Of a stretch of DNA of 64,000 bases, positions 50,916 through 61,973 are shown in pieces. This stretch comes from Epiperipatus broadwayi (lineage: Eukaryota > Onychophora > Udeonychophora > Euonychophora > Peripatidae), in assembly GCA_028023455.1 (NCBI GenBank), contig JAQFVV010006255.1, forward strand, positions 6,244,501 through 6,308,500. The letters are read 5' to 3'. Below the pieces are notes generated by a model that did not search any database, was not told the DNA's origin, and saw only the letters and a list, made by a program, of their open reading frames with translations. Every line of letters starts with the position of its first letter. The stretch's first letter is position 1. Made by a program: the position numbers and the translations under genes.

Positions 50916-51333
50916 AGTATGACATTACATCATTAAAATGCATAAACAGACATGAATTTCAGTAAGATAGTGATAAGGCACAGTTTAATGTTGGTTTCTA
51001 AATTAACAATACTTCTTTTTATAGTCATACTCTTATGTTATACTGAGGAAATTAATGTAACTATAAAAGTATTATTAAATCACTTGTTTTATTAAAATAT
51101 TATTAAATTAACAAGCAAGATATTATTGCTTTCACTTGAATTATAAGGATTATATTTACAGTAGAGAAAGAAATCTTATGTAATCTCTTACAATCTTGAT
51201 GAAGAATTTTTAAAAATAAAAGATGATTAGTTGTTATAGTATTTCATTCTATCCATATGCATGCAGTAAGAGTGAAAATTCATTGATATCTGGAGTTTGT
51301 TCCTTTTATCTACTTTCTAATATGAAAATAAGT

Positions 51334-51410
51334 TAAACAGAGCAAAACTCTCCATACAGTATTGCCACCTGTGCTAAACAGAGTAATCAATGTGATGCTT
51401 AATGAAAATA
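51334..51410 (+). repeat. One-ended fragment related to 58757-58946
   Basis: Shares GCAAAACTCTCCATACAGTA and CAGAGTAATCAATG with the left arm and adjacent part of that element. Confidence 0.65.
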
Positions 51411-51589
51411 AGTTCCAAAAAAGCTTAGAATTATTTTTCTTCAGAAAGTTAGCACATTACTAGTTATCACATGGGTACAAAGCTATTCTTAGCTTGATGA
51501 TATAATAAGAAAACTACAAGTTTTTATTGACTTTTTATTATTATTATTAAAAAATACCAGAAATACATTAATAACTTTTATTAGTCATT

Positions 51590-52415
51590 CATTAGACTAG
51601 AGATTATCCACTTAATGAATGATATTTCTGCAGTGTAATTTTCACTACACCACTCTTATACAAGGTAACAATGTAGAGACTGGTTTCTGTCTGCTTTTAA
51701 TACCTTATAGAGGGATGTAATCATAAATATATGATCAAAGACATGTGATACAGATGTATTATCCTGAAGATGTGGATTTCATGCTGAACCAGAACTCATC
51801 AGTTGGCCCAGATCACAATCTCTTCCACATATCTTTGTCATTATTCAATATATATAGATATCCAATTACTATAGTTTAATTAATGTCAAACTTGCTGCCA
51901 CCACTACTTTGACACAAAGCATTTAAAGGAAGTATATTAATAATTTTTACTAGTGATTAATTAAACTTGAGATTATCTACTTAATGAATGATATTGCTGT
52001 GTAATTTTTATTACACCATTCTCACACAAGGTTGGAATATGTCCCTGGTCATATGTTTATTATTCATTAGACTTGAGATTATTTACTTAATGAATGGTAT
52101 TTTCTGTAATTTTCACCACACCATTCTCATACAAGGTATGAATATGTTTCTGGTCATATGTTTATTATTCATTAGACTTGAGATTATCTACTTAGTGAAT
52201 GGTATTGTAATGTAATTTTCACTACACCATTCTCATGCAAGGTAGGAATATGTCTCTGGTCATATGTTTATTATTCATTAGACTTGAGATTATCTACTTA
52301 ATGAATGGCAAGGTAGGAATATGTCTCAGGGCATAATTTTTATGATTACACCACTCCACAAGGTATTAAAAGTAGGTAGAAACCAGTGTGAGAGTGAATT
52401 ACACTACAGAAATAT
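51590..52415. repeat. Fold-back element with internal 106-bp tandem repeats
   Basis: The outer left block (51640-51730, GGTTTCTGTCTGCTTTTAAT) matches inverted sequence at about 52340-52415 (GGTATTAAAAGTAGGTAGAA). Inside, a unit of 105-106 bases (ACTTGAGATTATCTACTTAA, then CACCATTCTCATACAAGG and TCTGGTCATATGTTTATTA) is repeated about four times from 51945 to 52330. A fragment of the 37440-type repeat sits at 51777-51836. Confidence 0.75.
51777..51836 (-). repeat. Fragment of the 37440-37745 repeat
   Basis: CATGCTGAACCAGAACTCAT and CAGTTGGCCCAGATCACAAT match the family core. Confidence 0.65.
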
Positions 52416-53463
52416 ATCAAAAATATATTTGGAATGGGCTATTTCAAATCTGTTTTATCTTTTACCTAATACAGAAGAAAAGAATTTTTTTAAATTAGCT
52501 TTTTAATCTTAAGCTAATGTATAATTGCTCTTTCAAAAAAAATATAAATGAGATAAAATAATAGACTTAATACTGAAATATGTAAATAATTAATACTTGC
52601 TTTAAAATACTATGAAAACTTCTTACAAGTTAGTAAAATCTAAGCATTTCTTCTATTGTTTCTATTTAAAATGGTGTATTTTCATTTATTAACTGATTAT
52701 TTTATTATCTGCAACTTAAGCAATAACTGTTTATATTGTAGTGCTATTTTGTTAGGAAGATTAAAAATAATGCTTTAAAAAATAAATTTATTTTGCAAAA
52801 AGTCTATTTATTCATCATAGTCTTATATATGAACCATGTTAGATAAACTCTGCACATTAAGATGTTATATTAAAAATTTGGGGATCTTAGTCTAGCCAAG
52901 AATTGTTGGGTTTAAAAAATTTAAGGCTAGAACTTTACTTTAAAAGCAACAACTGATCGTAAGAAACTTTTTTCTTCTAATTTTTATATAATCGAGAAGT
53001 TTTAAAATGTATCTTAAATTCCTAATACAACATTTTATTTTATCACATTTGAAATTGCTTAGGTAAAATTCCATAATTAAATTAACCCGGTTAACTTGTT
53101 TAACACTACGCATTAATTTTGCTCATCAGACAATGTATAATAAAGTCTATAAACATTGGCTAAGGGATATAAATTTGTATTATCAATTGAAGTAGTGTTT
53201 TGTATTAAATGTTAATTGGTGCATGAGAATTTAAATACTATTGATTAATTAATGAAAGCTATTTTAAACTAAATCATTTTTTATGCATTTAATCTTTTTA
53301 TATACGTCAGTTAAGGGATTAGCTTTTATATCATTTTAATTTATTTTGTTATATATATAAAATACGTCCAGTAGTTTAATAATATGTAACATTTCAAAAT
53401 TATTTCTCATACAACTGGTTTATTAAGAGATTGCTATGGAAGAATTTTAATAAAATTTTATTG
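52416..53463. other. AT-rich stretch without recognisable gene
   Basis: Nothing seen beyond AT-rich sequence. Confidence 0.5.
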
Positions 53464-53608
53464 TTTTGACAGAGAGAAAGAGAAAAAAGATGAAGATTAG
53501 ACTGTCTTTTCTTTATCTTATTTTGTTATATAGAGATTTGTTTAAAACACTTTGGCCTGAAAGTATACTTTAAATCAATCATAATATTTATTTTTAAAAA
53601 ATTGTCTT
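53464..53608 (+). repeat. RTE-like fragment, paralogous to the hAT insertion site
   Basis: One frame reads KMKIRLSFLYLILLY, like the RTE reverse transcriptase stretch before the YGCETW motif. The whole block parallels 56246-56340 joined directly to 59393-59430: both have a CTGAAAG block and a version of CTTTAAATCAATCATA. It therefore shows the sequence without the hAT insertion. Confidence 0.6.
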
Positions 53609-54502
53609 ATATTTTTGGCTTGAGAGCATTTCATTTACTTAATAAACCAATCTTATGAGAAATAACCCCTAAGTGTTATGTATATATGAAATGTAAAAAT
53701 GATGTAAAATATGTAATTGCTTTACTGCAATCCAAACCATTGTAGAATAAATAATTTTCCAAGTCTGTTTCACTTCACCTTCTCTCATATAAAACACACA
53801 CACTCATATATTACATAAATTTAAGCTTGCTGAATATAATTCTATTGAATGCATTACTGTAAAGGTTGGATTGGGCATTTGAATTGAATGAATAGTAACA
53901 GATCCTCTACAAAAAGTATTTATATTCAACTTGAGGATAATTTTTTTATGTGGAGAGTCAAGCCTTATTCATATTATAAAGATTTTATTAAAAACACTAA
54001 AGAAATGCAATATTGATTGTTTTATTGGGAGAATATGACTGAGGATACAAGAAAAAGTTATAGTGAGATAAGGTAAAGATTTCAAAATGATAAGTTAATT
54101 GTATAAAAAATTAAAAAATAGCATTAAAAAATATCAAATAAACATGTTAAAGAAACAGTATATGATATGTGTATTTTACAAATTAATTTAATATAATCAT
54201 TACAAAATTCATATTTAAACTTTTATTCTTTTTTGGAATTAGAATGATCATATCCATTTATAATGGCCGTTGAACATGATTAAACAAATTTTCTTTATAA
54301 GCATCAAATTTTTAACAAATCATTATTCACACATTAGCATTTCAATAAATAGATAAATGATTAACAATCAGCATCTATTAGATTAGCAATTATTATATTC
54401 TTTTAATCGTAAACTTTAAATTTAATGAAGTTCACATATTATATGTATAATATTTTTTTATGTAAATGCACAAAATTCTTTTCATCAGGTCACATAACAT
54501 TT
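53609..54502. other. AT-rich stretch without recognisable gene
   Basis: Nothing recognised. Confidence 0.5.
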
Positions 54503-56332
54503 TAACATTGTCATGGGAGACTTTTCAAAAAGATGAAAGCAATAAAATGCTGAAAATGCTTGGTTGTGGTAATAGAAGTAAGAGATAAGACAGACTTATG
54601 GAGTTTTCAGAAAAAGAAGAACTATATTATGAATTCTTTCTTTGAAAAAAAGAGATAAATAATATGAACATGGAATGATCCAAATGAAAATATAGCAGTA
54701 TTGAATTATGTTTTGGTTAAAGGAAAATATGTATTGCAGGATTGTTATGTTCTTATTAGATTCAACACAGCAAATAATAGTCAATTAATATGACGTAAGG
54801 CTAATGCACAGTTGATAGACCAAATCTTTAAAACATTTCCATAAATTTAAATTAGAATAGTTCAGATGTAACTTTAATTAACAAGCTATGTTTCTTAATG
54901 TTTTTAAAGTAAATAAATTAAATGATATTTTACTAAAACTATAAGAAAGATATCTGATACCAAAAAAATAGTAATTCATCAGTAAATTTTCAAATGAGAC
55001 AAGGTAATATGTGAAGAAAAGAAGGAACATGAAAATATTTAAAAATGATCCATTAATAAAATTGATTATCTAGAATTCTGTAAAATACTAAAAAAAAAGA
55101 GTTAATAATAATACAAAAAATATAATTATGAATTAGCAAGAAAAGCTATAGAAGAGAGTAAAAGTTTCAAAATTATAAAACAACATTTTGGTTTTGAAAA
55201 AGAAGTCATTTAAGCAATAAAAAAAGATAGAATTATTATTAAATATAGGGCTAGGCATTATGTAGAGTTTTACAATGAGTTATATATTAATAAAGAGTAA
55301 AAAGACAAAATTCCCATTAATAATTACTAAATCTTTTGAATTGCCAAGTAGTTTAAATGAAGCGGAGAGACATGTAATTAAATCTATGAAGAAGAATAAA
55401 CCAAAGATGATGGAATTATGAATATCTTAAATGAAATAGGATAGTAAATTAAAAAAATTCTGGTAAAACTATATATCTTATATCTAATGATAAAGTTGAA
55501 TGACTATAACATATTGATGATTTTAAAAAGTGATAAAAAAAGATATTACAAATTTCAGACCTATCAGTTTTTTACCAGTTCTTACAAAATTTTTATCAAG
55601 ATAATTACAATTCACATCCATACAGTGGATTTTGGATCAAACCAATCATATGAATAATCTTCAAGTATTGAGAACAGTTATAGAAAGGAAAAATGAATAT
55701 GAGTTACCATTAAGTATTGGATTTGTAGGTAATGAAAAGGCATTTGATTCTATAAGAATTTCTACAGTAATTAAAGCTTTAAACAATCAAGATATAGACC
55801 CAGAATATTGTCACATTCTGTAGAATATTTATCAAAATAGCAATGATTAGATTACATGGTAACACCAAGAAGATTAACATTAATAAAAATATATACTAGA
55901 GTGATTTAATAGTTCTAAAACTTTTACAACAGTTTTATAAAAAATATTTTATCAATTAAAATGAAAGCTAAGGGAATAAAAATATAATGAAATTATTTAA
56001 AGAATCTAGATATTGCAGACTATGTAATTGTTTTTGAAAATAATGCTTCAGAGCTTCAAGAAGTATTGCAAAAGTAATCAGATGAAAATACAAGAGTAGG
56101 ACTAAAGTAATGCTCAATGGAGTTTCTCAAAAGAAGAAAATGAAGATTGATAATCATAAATTAGATATCAGCAACTACAGATACTTTAATCAAATTATTA
56201 ATACAAATAGAATGTCTGAAACTTGGATGGAATACTTATATATATTTTAATAGAGAAAAAATCAGACGGTCTCTTCTTTGCCTAATTTTTTTATATATAG
56301 CTTTGTCTGAAAGACTTGAACCAGAAAACATA

Positions 56333-56340
56333 CTCTAAAT
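56333..56340. repeat. Left target-site duplication of the hAT element
   Basis: CTCTAAAT, identical to 59393-59400; 8 bases is the standard length for hAT insertions. Confidence 0.9.
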
Positions 56341-56543
56341 CAGCACTTCTTAAACTTTTTTTATTCATGACCCCTTTTTATCATCGAGATTTTTTTGCGA
56401 CCCCAGATATTAAATATAAAATAGATATAGAAATAAATATTACCATAAATAATCAATTTCTTTAGTAAACAATATACATATGAAAATAATTAGTTTTAGG
56501 ATTTGTTTTATGTATACAAAAATTAATGAAAGAAAATCACATA

Positions 56544-58332
56544 TTAATGAGATAGATATGCTTGTTTTTTGCTGTATAACAAATTAAATCTTGGTGAAAT
56601 ATTTGATATTGCTGGATATAAAGCATCTTCAACATTTTTCAGCATTGAACAGTATTTGGATTTAATATACATTAAAACTGAAAAAGTCATTTTACATAAG
56701 TATATGATGCTGAATGGCAGAAGAACATTGTGGGAAATTCAGTCCTAGCTTCAATCCAGAATTTAGTCAAGGATTTTTGTGGAAAGTCAAGTTTTAAGTT
56801 TGAATCATTCGATAGCTCAGCAAATTCCTCTTGGGCTTTATATAGCATGTGATTAATCTCATTAATGTCAATAAAAATGGTCTTTGAATCCGAGATAACT
56901 TTTTGAAATCTAAATTCGATATAAAACATTTACAAAACTGTGTTTTTAGGGTTTTTAAGTGATCTATAATAATTTTTGCAATTAAAGTTTTATAATTATT
57001 TTTTTCAATTATAAAATTGTCAATAGTCGAAAACATTTCCAATGAATCATTTTCCACTTTATTCTTCCAAATGTTAATAAAACTCTCAATTTTATCATTC
57101 AAAATAAAAATATTGCTATTTTTTTCTTGAAGAGACAAGTTAAGATCATTTAGCTTCTCAAAAATAACAGACAAATTGCACAGCTTTAATCAGCCATAAA
57201 CATTTTGAAAAGAGCAGAAAGATCAGATTTTTGTTTGATTAAAAGTACAATAATTTATTCTTTTAATAACAATAATCTTTTTAAACTTCACCCTCTTGAC
57301 ATCATCTTACTTCTGCATGTAATAATAAATTTTTGTATTCAGAATTCGTGTCTTTATAAAGATTTGAAAATAAGGGCATGGCTTTTAATAAAGTTTATAA
57401 TTTTGACAGCATCCTGAAGCACTTCATTTAATTCCATTGCTATTTTTTTTGCTGCAAGGGCCTCTTGATGGATCAGGAAATGTGTAAAAGTTACATGATT
57501 ATTACCAGAAGCTTTAACAAATGATTTAAAACCAATATTTTTACCACCTCATTGCTTTTGCACCATCTGTGCATACTCCAAAGCAATTTTTCCATTTTAA
57601 ACCTTCAGTTTTAAAAAATTGGTCTACTTTATTATATATGTCTTTCCCTCTTGTATGTTCTTCCAAAGAATAACAAAATAACAATTCTTCCTCAATGTTT
57701 TATTTATAAATGTATCTGACATATACTAATAATTGAGTTATTTTTGAAATATCAATTGTTTCATCCAACTGAATTGCAAATATTGGGCTTTCTTTAAGAC
57801 TAGTAATAAGTTGCTCAAATTGGTCATTGCTAATTTCAGAAATTATATTATTGACAGTGTCATTTGACAAAGGAATTTTCCAAATTTTATCACCATATTT
57901 ACTTCCGTAAAGTATTTCTACTATTTTAATAGCAGCAGGTAATATAAGATCTTCTCCAATGGCAGTCAGATATGAAACTCCATATGATGCGAGTAAATAT
58001 TTTTCATTAACAGTTATAAATTTCTCAAAATATTGTTTTTCTTTATTTGAAGTTTTTAATAGTTGTTTGAAATATTCTTTTGGTTTATTGTCATATAAAG
58101 GATGCTTGGATTCAAAATGCCTTTTTAATTTTTATGGTTTCATACTCTCCATAGACAAAACATTATTGCAAATTAAACAAAGAGGTTTATCATTACCATC
58201 ACAGTTGTTGAAAGTAAAGCCAAATTGGAGAAATGTCTCATCATATTTTCTTTTTTGCATCTTAGATGCCTCTTTCTGAGCATTGCCATCTGTATCATTA
58301 CTTTTGTTACTCAAGTTCAACCATTTATCCAT
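56544..58332 (-). pseudogene. ZBED5/GTF2IRD2-like hAT transposase, broken
   Basis: The N-terminus MDKWLNLSNKS starts at 58332. A BED-type zinc finger follows (CLIC, then after an in-frame stop at about 58135, RHFESKH). The middle has LILPAAIKI, IQLDETIDIS (first catalytic acidic residue, about 57767) and CTDGAKAM (second, about 57560). After frame changes comes a stretch at 56794-57174 (MSVIFEKLNDLNLSLQEKN), then the C-terminal hAT dimerisation region with FWIEARTEFPTMFF, FSVLMYIKSKY and NISPRFNLLYS, ending at a stop near 56544. About 595 codons, near normal for this family, but with at least one in-frame stop and several frameshifts, so no functional enzyme. The family cuts and pastes DNA, and some members were domesticated as host genes; nothing suggests that here. 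Confidence 0.88.
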
Positions 58333-58756
58333 GAGTAAAAAGTATTTTATCCTAAAATATAAATAAAATAACAGTACTTATTAGTTAGCAGAGACACCAA
58401 GTGGCAGCTGTGTTTTTTGTTTAATTATAGGAAGCATATTTACTCCCGTATGTTCTATTTTTTAATATCCCCATATGTTTTATTTTTTAACATTTAAAAA
58501 ATATCAATAAATCAATTATAAATTACCTGTTAAGTTCAAAAAATAGTAATATTTTTTACTTGCTAATAAATAAATGACAATAAGTTTCAAATAAAAAATA
58601 ATTTTTTATAATAACTAATAGGATGATAAATTTTGAATAAAAAAGTGAGAAAAAAAGTATACAAGCATTTTTATATATAAAAAATAACATCTTTCATAAT
58701 ATTTATTCAAATAAATACTAATCTTAGTCGAGTAAAATAGTAAAACATAATATTGT

Positions 58757-58946
58757 ATTAAACAAGGCAAAACTCTCCATACAGTAGTCCCACCCTGTGC
58801 CAACCAGAGTAATCAATGGATGCCAGAAGTATTGTGCATAAAATCCCTATCTAGTGCCTACTCATCCAATATCCCCAGGCTAGTTTCTGGTTTGTGGCCT
58901 TCGTCAGTGAGGAGCCTACTGTATGGAAAGTTTTGCCTTGTTTAAT
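58757..58946. mobile_element. Inverted-repeat (MITE-like) element nested in the hAT
   Basis: Terminal arms of 31 bases (58757-58787 and 58916-58946) are reverse complements with one mismatch: ATTAAACAAGGCAAAACTCT at the left, GTTTTGCCTTGTTTAAT at the right. The centre includes GGTTTGTGGCCTTCGTCAGT. Relatives at 13618-13765 and 51334-51410 share the CTCCATACAGTA end. A clear target duplication is not visible, and similarity to 13763-13810 continues beyond the right arm, so the true boundaries are uncertain. Confidence 0.7.
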
Positions 58947-59392
58947 AACAATTATGTGCTAGTATAAGAGATGGTGATTATGTGATCTAATATTATATTG
59001 TTCTTGTGATATGGACACTTGTTGGAATGAAACCGAAACAAATAATTTGACCAAAAATGCATTATATAATCACAGTGGTACCAACCTTATTCTCGCCACT
59101 GCAGCATATATTTTGATTCTGAAATAATTTATATGCTGAAATTGCAATGCGACACCACTATTATGATGCATTTAGTGTTATTTTTCAACATGTAAATATA
59201 ATTTACAGTTCAACTTGGCCATCATTATGATTTTATAATTGCGCTGTACAGAAAACATAATATATTAAATTAAAGATAATGAAGGGATTGTAACTAATAT
59301 TTCTTTAAATTCATGTATCTAAATTATATTTTCATGACCCCAACTTTTTGCTTCATGACTCTGGGGGCATGACCACAGTTTAAAAAATGCTG

Positions 59393-59400
59393 CTCTAAAT
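59393..59400. repeat. Right target-site duplication of the hAT element
   Basis: CTCTAAAT, identical to 56333-56340. Confidence 0.9.
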
Positions 59401-59845
59401 CAATCATAGTATTTATTTTTTAAAAGAAAGCTTTTTAATACATATATTTTTCTAGATCTTACTTATGGATGTGAGATCTGGAGACTTAACAAAAGAGCAA
59501 TATAGAGATTTCAGACCATTCAATAAAATATGGACAGTTATATGTTGGAAGTAATAAAAAGGAATCAAAAGAAAATTACTTGGGTGAGAGAACAAATAAA
59601 TATTGATATTATTGAAAGTATTGAGAGATTGAAATGGAATTGAGCTAGATATATTGCTGGTAGAGATGACAATAAATAGAACCTTGAAGTGTTAAACTGG
59701 ATTCCAAGAAACTGTAAAAAAGTCCCTGAAATAGACCATATATGATATGGTGAAATGCAAAGAATAATGAGTGTGGATTGTAAAAGTGGATAAATTTGAA
59801 GATATCATTGTACAGTGGAGTGATAATGATGATGACAATGACATA

Positions 59846-61031
59846 GATGCAAGACAAGCCTCATTTTTTTTTACTCATCCAACTCTTTGGCCAAATATGC
59901 CTCAATCCTATATTTAAAAATAAAGCTCACTGAAATATATTTCAAATGTAAAGTTTACATCTTATATTTTTTTATATCTTCCACTTTACATTCAAATATA
60001 AGAGTGAATTTTAATCATAAGTGATAAAACAGGCTTTAATTAGTCAAAGCAATACAAATTTCTCTAACTGCTCTTCACAGAGAAAGATAAAAAAGAAGAA
60101 GGTATTACTCATCAGACTTGACAATTGCTAGATGGTAAGAATTTGGAGAAAAATTTTTTTTACTTCCGAGCTTCAAATACTTAGTTACTTATTAAGTACA
60201 ATTAATTTTATTGTTGCAAGTTATTGATTTCTGAACGTTTTATATACAACATCTAGCTAGAAAAAAGGGGTCTTCTTTTATTGACCTAAAATAATTATTT
60301 GAAGGTTAACATTCATAGGACTTTACTAATCTTGCAGATTTTATTATTGATCCGATGTTTATTTTCAATTATAATTGTTCGTTATTTAATATTTGTGTCT
60401 ATTTACAATATGTAATATATAAATTACAAATTTTTATGGGTAAAAATATCTGCTTCACTGTGAGGAACGCTCTTTAGCCATCACAAACTATTTATCTTTT
60501 AACATATAGTTTTAAGTCAACTCAGGTTTTCAACTTAATATTTCCATTATAGTGAAAAATATGATACTGAAGAAATGTCTGTTTAGTTTAAAGCAACAAA
60601 CTGAATCTCAGTCAAATTCAAAAACAAATTTCGTGTTTCTTTTACTTTATATATTTTGATTTTGAAAAGAAGAGAATTTAATCTGGCGCATAAAATATTT
60701 ACTTCTGTAAAAGCAATTGGATAAGTAAAAGAGACATGATATTAAAAAAATTGGTATATAAAAAAGATTAATTATGAAGAAATTTTTTTTTCTAAAAAAA
60801 ATATCTTTGTGGGTTTACACTAATAAAATTCTGTATGAATAGAATTAATAATAAAGTGATTCAATAATCAAAAATAGATTCAATGCCTAAAGGCTTGTAG
60901 ATTACCATGTCTTTGCAAATAAGAGATTATTTTAAGTTAGTTAATGGTTTAAAAAAAGATTATATATAAAGATATACTCAACCAGTTAAATTTGTAGAAG
61001 TCGGAGAAAGTAATTTTTAAAAATAAATTAA
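59846..61031. other. AT-rich stretch without recognisable gene
   Basis: Nothing recognised. Confidence 0.5.
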
Positions 61032-61205
61032 TATAGGGGATTTGAACACTGACATTCAAACTCCCTTAAGCTATCCACTCTATTTCATACAACCAATACC
61101 CATGACATCACACATGAAAAAGATCAATGATCTAAAGTGTATTGATTGTATGAGATAGAGTAGATGGTTGAAGGAAGCTTGAAAGTCTGTGTTCAAATCC
61201 CCTAT
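61032..61205. repeat. Fold-back element with B-box-like ends
   Basis: TATAGGGGATTTGAACAC at the left and its inverse GTGTTCAAATCCCCTATA at the right; arms about 70-75 bases. The arms are the end portion of the 37440-37745 repeat (compare GATAGAGTGGA and GAAAGTCTGTG). Confidence 0.85.
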
Positions 61206-61888
61206 AGTATATCTAAACTCCAAGTATATAAATTATTTTTGTATTTAAATATTAAAAAAATGTTAAGAAAATTAATTATTAATAATTTAGATTTACTTTA
61301 CTGTAAGTTTATTTTATAACATATATTTTAAGTCCAGATTTGATGGAAATCATAAATTACTATTGATATTATTCATGTATCCTATGTGTGTATATTGATA
61401 ACTGCAGCTACTTTTTGAATAAAAAACTATTTTCCAGATTTTTGACTATATACTTAAATTATCAAATTGTTACATTTTTATATACCATTGTCAAACTCAC
61501 TCCATTCACAATTTTGACACCATCCATGTCAGATAAATACAATAATGATTATTACTAATCATTTTCTAAACCAGAGATTATCTCTAGCACAGATATAAAC
61601 TTTAAACCTCAGATAATTTATTAGTGAGGTGATGTGAATTAATTGTATATTTTTTCAAAAAATAATTTAAAAATTTGCTTTTGAAATTAATTTTTATTTC
61701 CATATATATATATTTTTAAAAGGTTAATTGCCTTTGAAAATATTTATTTACAACAAAAAATTGAAATTTTGTGACATTTCATAAATGAAATCAAGATGCC
61801 TTTTTAAAAATTAATAAAACCCACAGTTAATTTTATTGTTAGTTTAAAGATAATTTTAATATTAATGTAATATATATATATATTTAAG
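61206..61888. other. AT-rich stretch without recognisable gene
   Basis: Ends in a (TA)n run at about 61870-61882 next to the tRNA-like element. Confidence 0.5.
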
Positions 61889-61973
61889 TGTCAAAGCGTT
61901 GGCCGGGAAGCGAACCCCGGGACAACTGCTTGTAAGGCAGCTGTGCTAACCACTCAGCCACCAACGCTTGACA
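61889..61973 (-). repeat. tRNA-Gly-derived sequence with intact cloverleaf and TAC anticodon
   Basis: On the minus strand, the 72-base core 61896-61967 has a perfect 7-bp acceptor stem (GCGTTGG/CCAACGC), D-arm GCTGAGTGGTTAGC, anticodon arm GCTGCCTTACAAGCAGT and T-arm CCGGGGTTCGCTTCCCGG (one base too long). It resembles tRNA-Gly(UCC) closely, but the loop reads CTTACAA, giving TAC (Val) where Gly has TCC. Pairing continues outside the core (TGTCAA/TTGACA). No TTTT terminator follows closely. With the sibling at 47971-48091 sharing the TAC change, a retroposon family is more likely than a tRNA gene. Confidence 0.7.

Larger units (their letters stand above)
56341..59392 (-). mobile_element. hAT-superfamily DNA transposon (ZBED5/Buster-like), 3052 bp
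   Basis: Left end CAGCACTTCTTAAAC, right end (reverse complement) CAGCATTTTTTAAAC, followed in both cases by a CATGACC- or CATGCCCC-type subterminal block. Flanked by perfect 8-bp duplications CTCTAAAT. The transposase lies on the minus strand at 56544-58332 and is broken. A related but smaller inverted-repeat element is inserted in the region upstream of the transposase at 58757-58946. The end sequence is typical of hAT elements of the Buster/ZBED group. Confidence 0.92.
54503..59845 (+). pseudogene. Decayed RTE-type LINE, interrupted by a hAT transposon at 56341-59392
   Basis: Seen in order, in changing frames with many stops: IVMGDFSK near 54505 (endonuclease), then LYVMNSFFEKK-like and TWNDPNE-like blocks near 54620-54690. 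NFRPISFLPVL follows near 55555, then the open frame 55632-55823 with VGNEKAFDSI, the RTE form of reverse transcriptase motif A, where the catalytic D after V is replaced by G-N. After the hAT insertion the C-terminal part resumes near 59460 (LTYGCE-like, KNQKKITWVREQI, LKWNWARYIAG, PRNCKKVPEI). GATGATGATGA-type sequence near 59826-59838 resembles the short 3' repeat tail of RTE elements. Motif order and spacing fit the RTE/BovB group. Thoroughly broken; older than the hAT that splits it. Confidence 0.8.

Noticed and set aside
51945-52330. CRISPR-like array
   Set aside because: The repeats are about 106 bases, contiguous and without spacers, in eukaryotic DNA; this is a tandem satellite.
57205-58279. 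Plus-strand frames of 70 and 106 codons
   Set aside because: They lie opposite the broken hAT transposase on the minus strand.
61896-61967. Functional tRNA-Val(TAC) gene
   Set aside because: The body is Gly-like, the T-arm has an extra base, no T-run terminator follows, and a broken sibling shares the same anticodon change.
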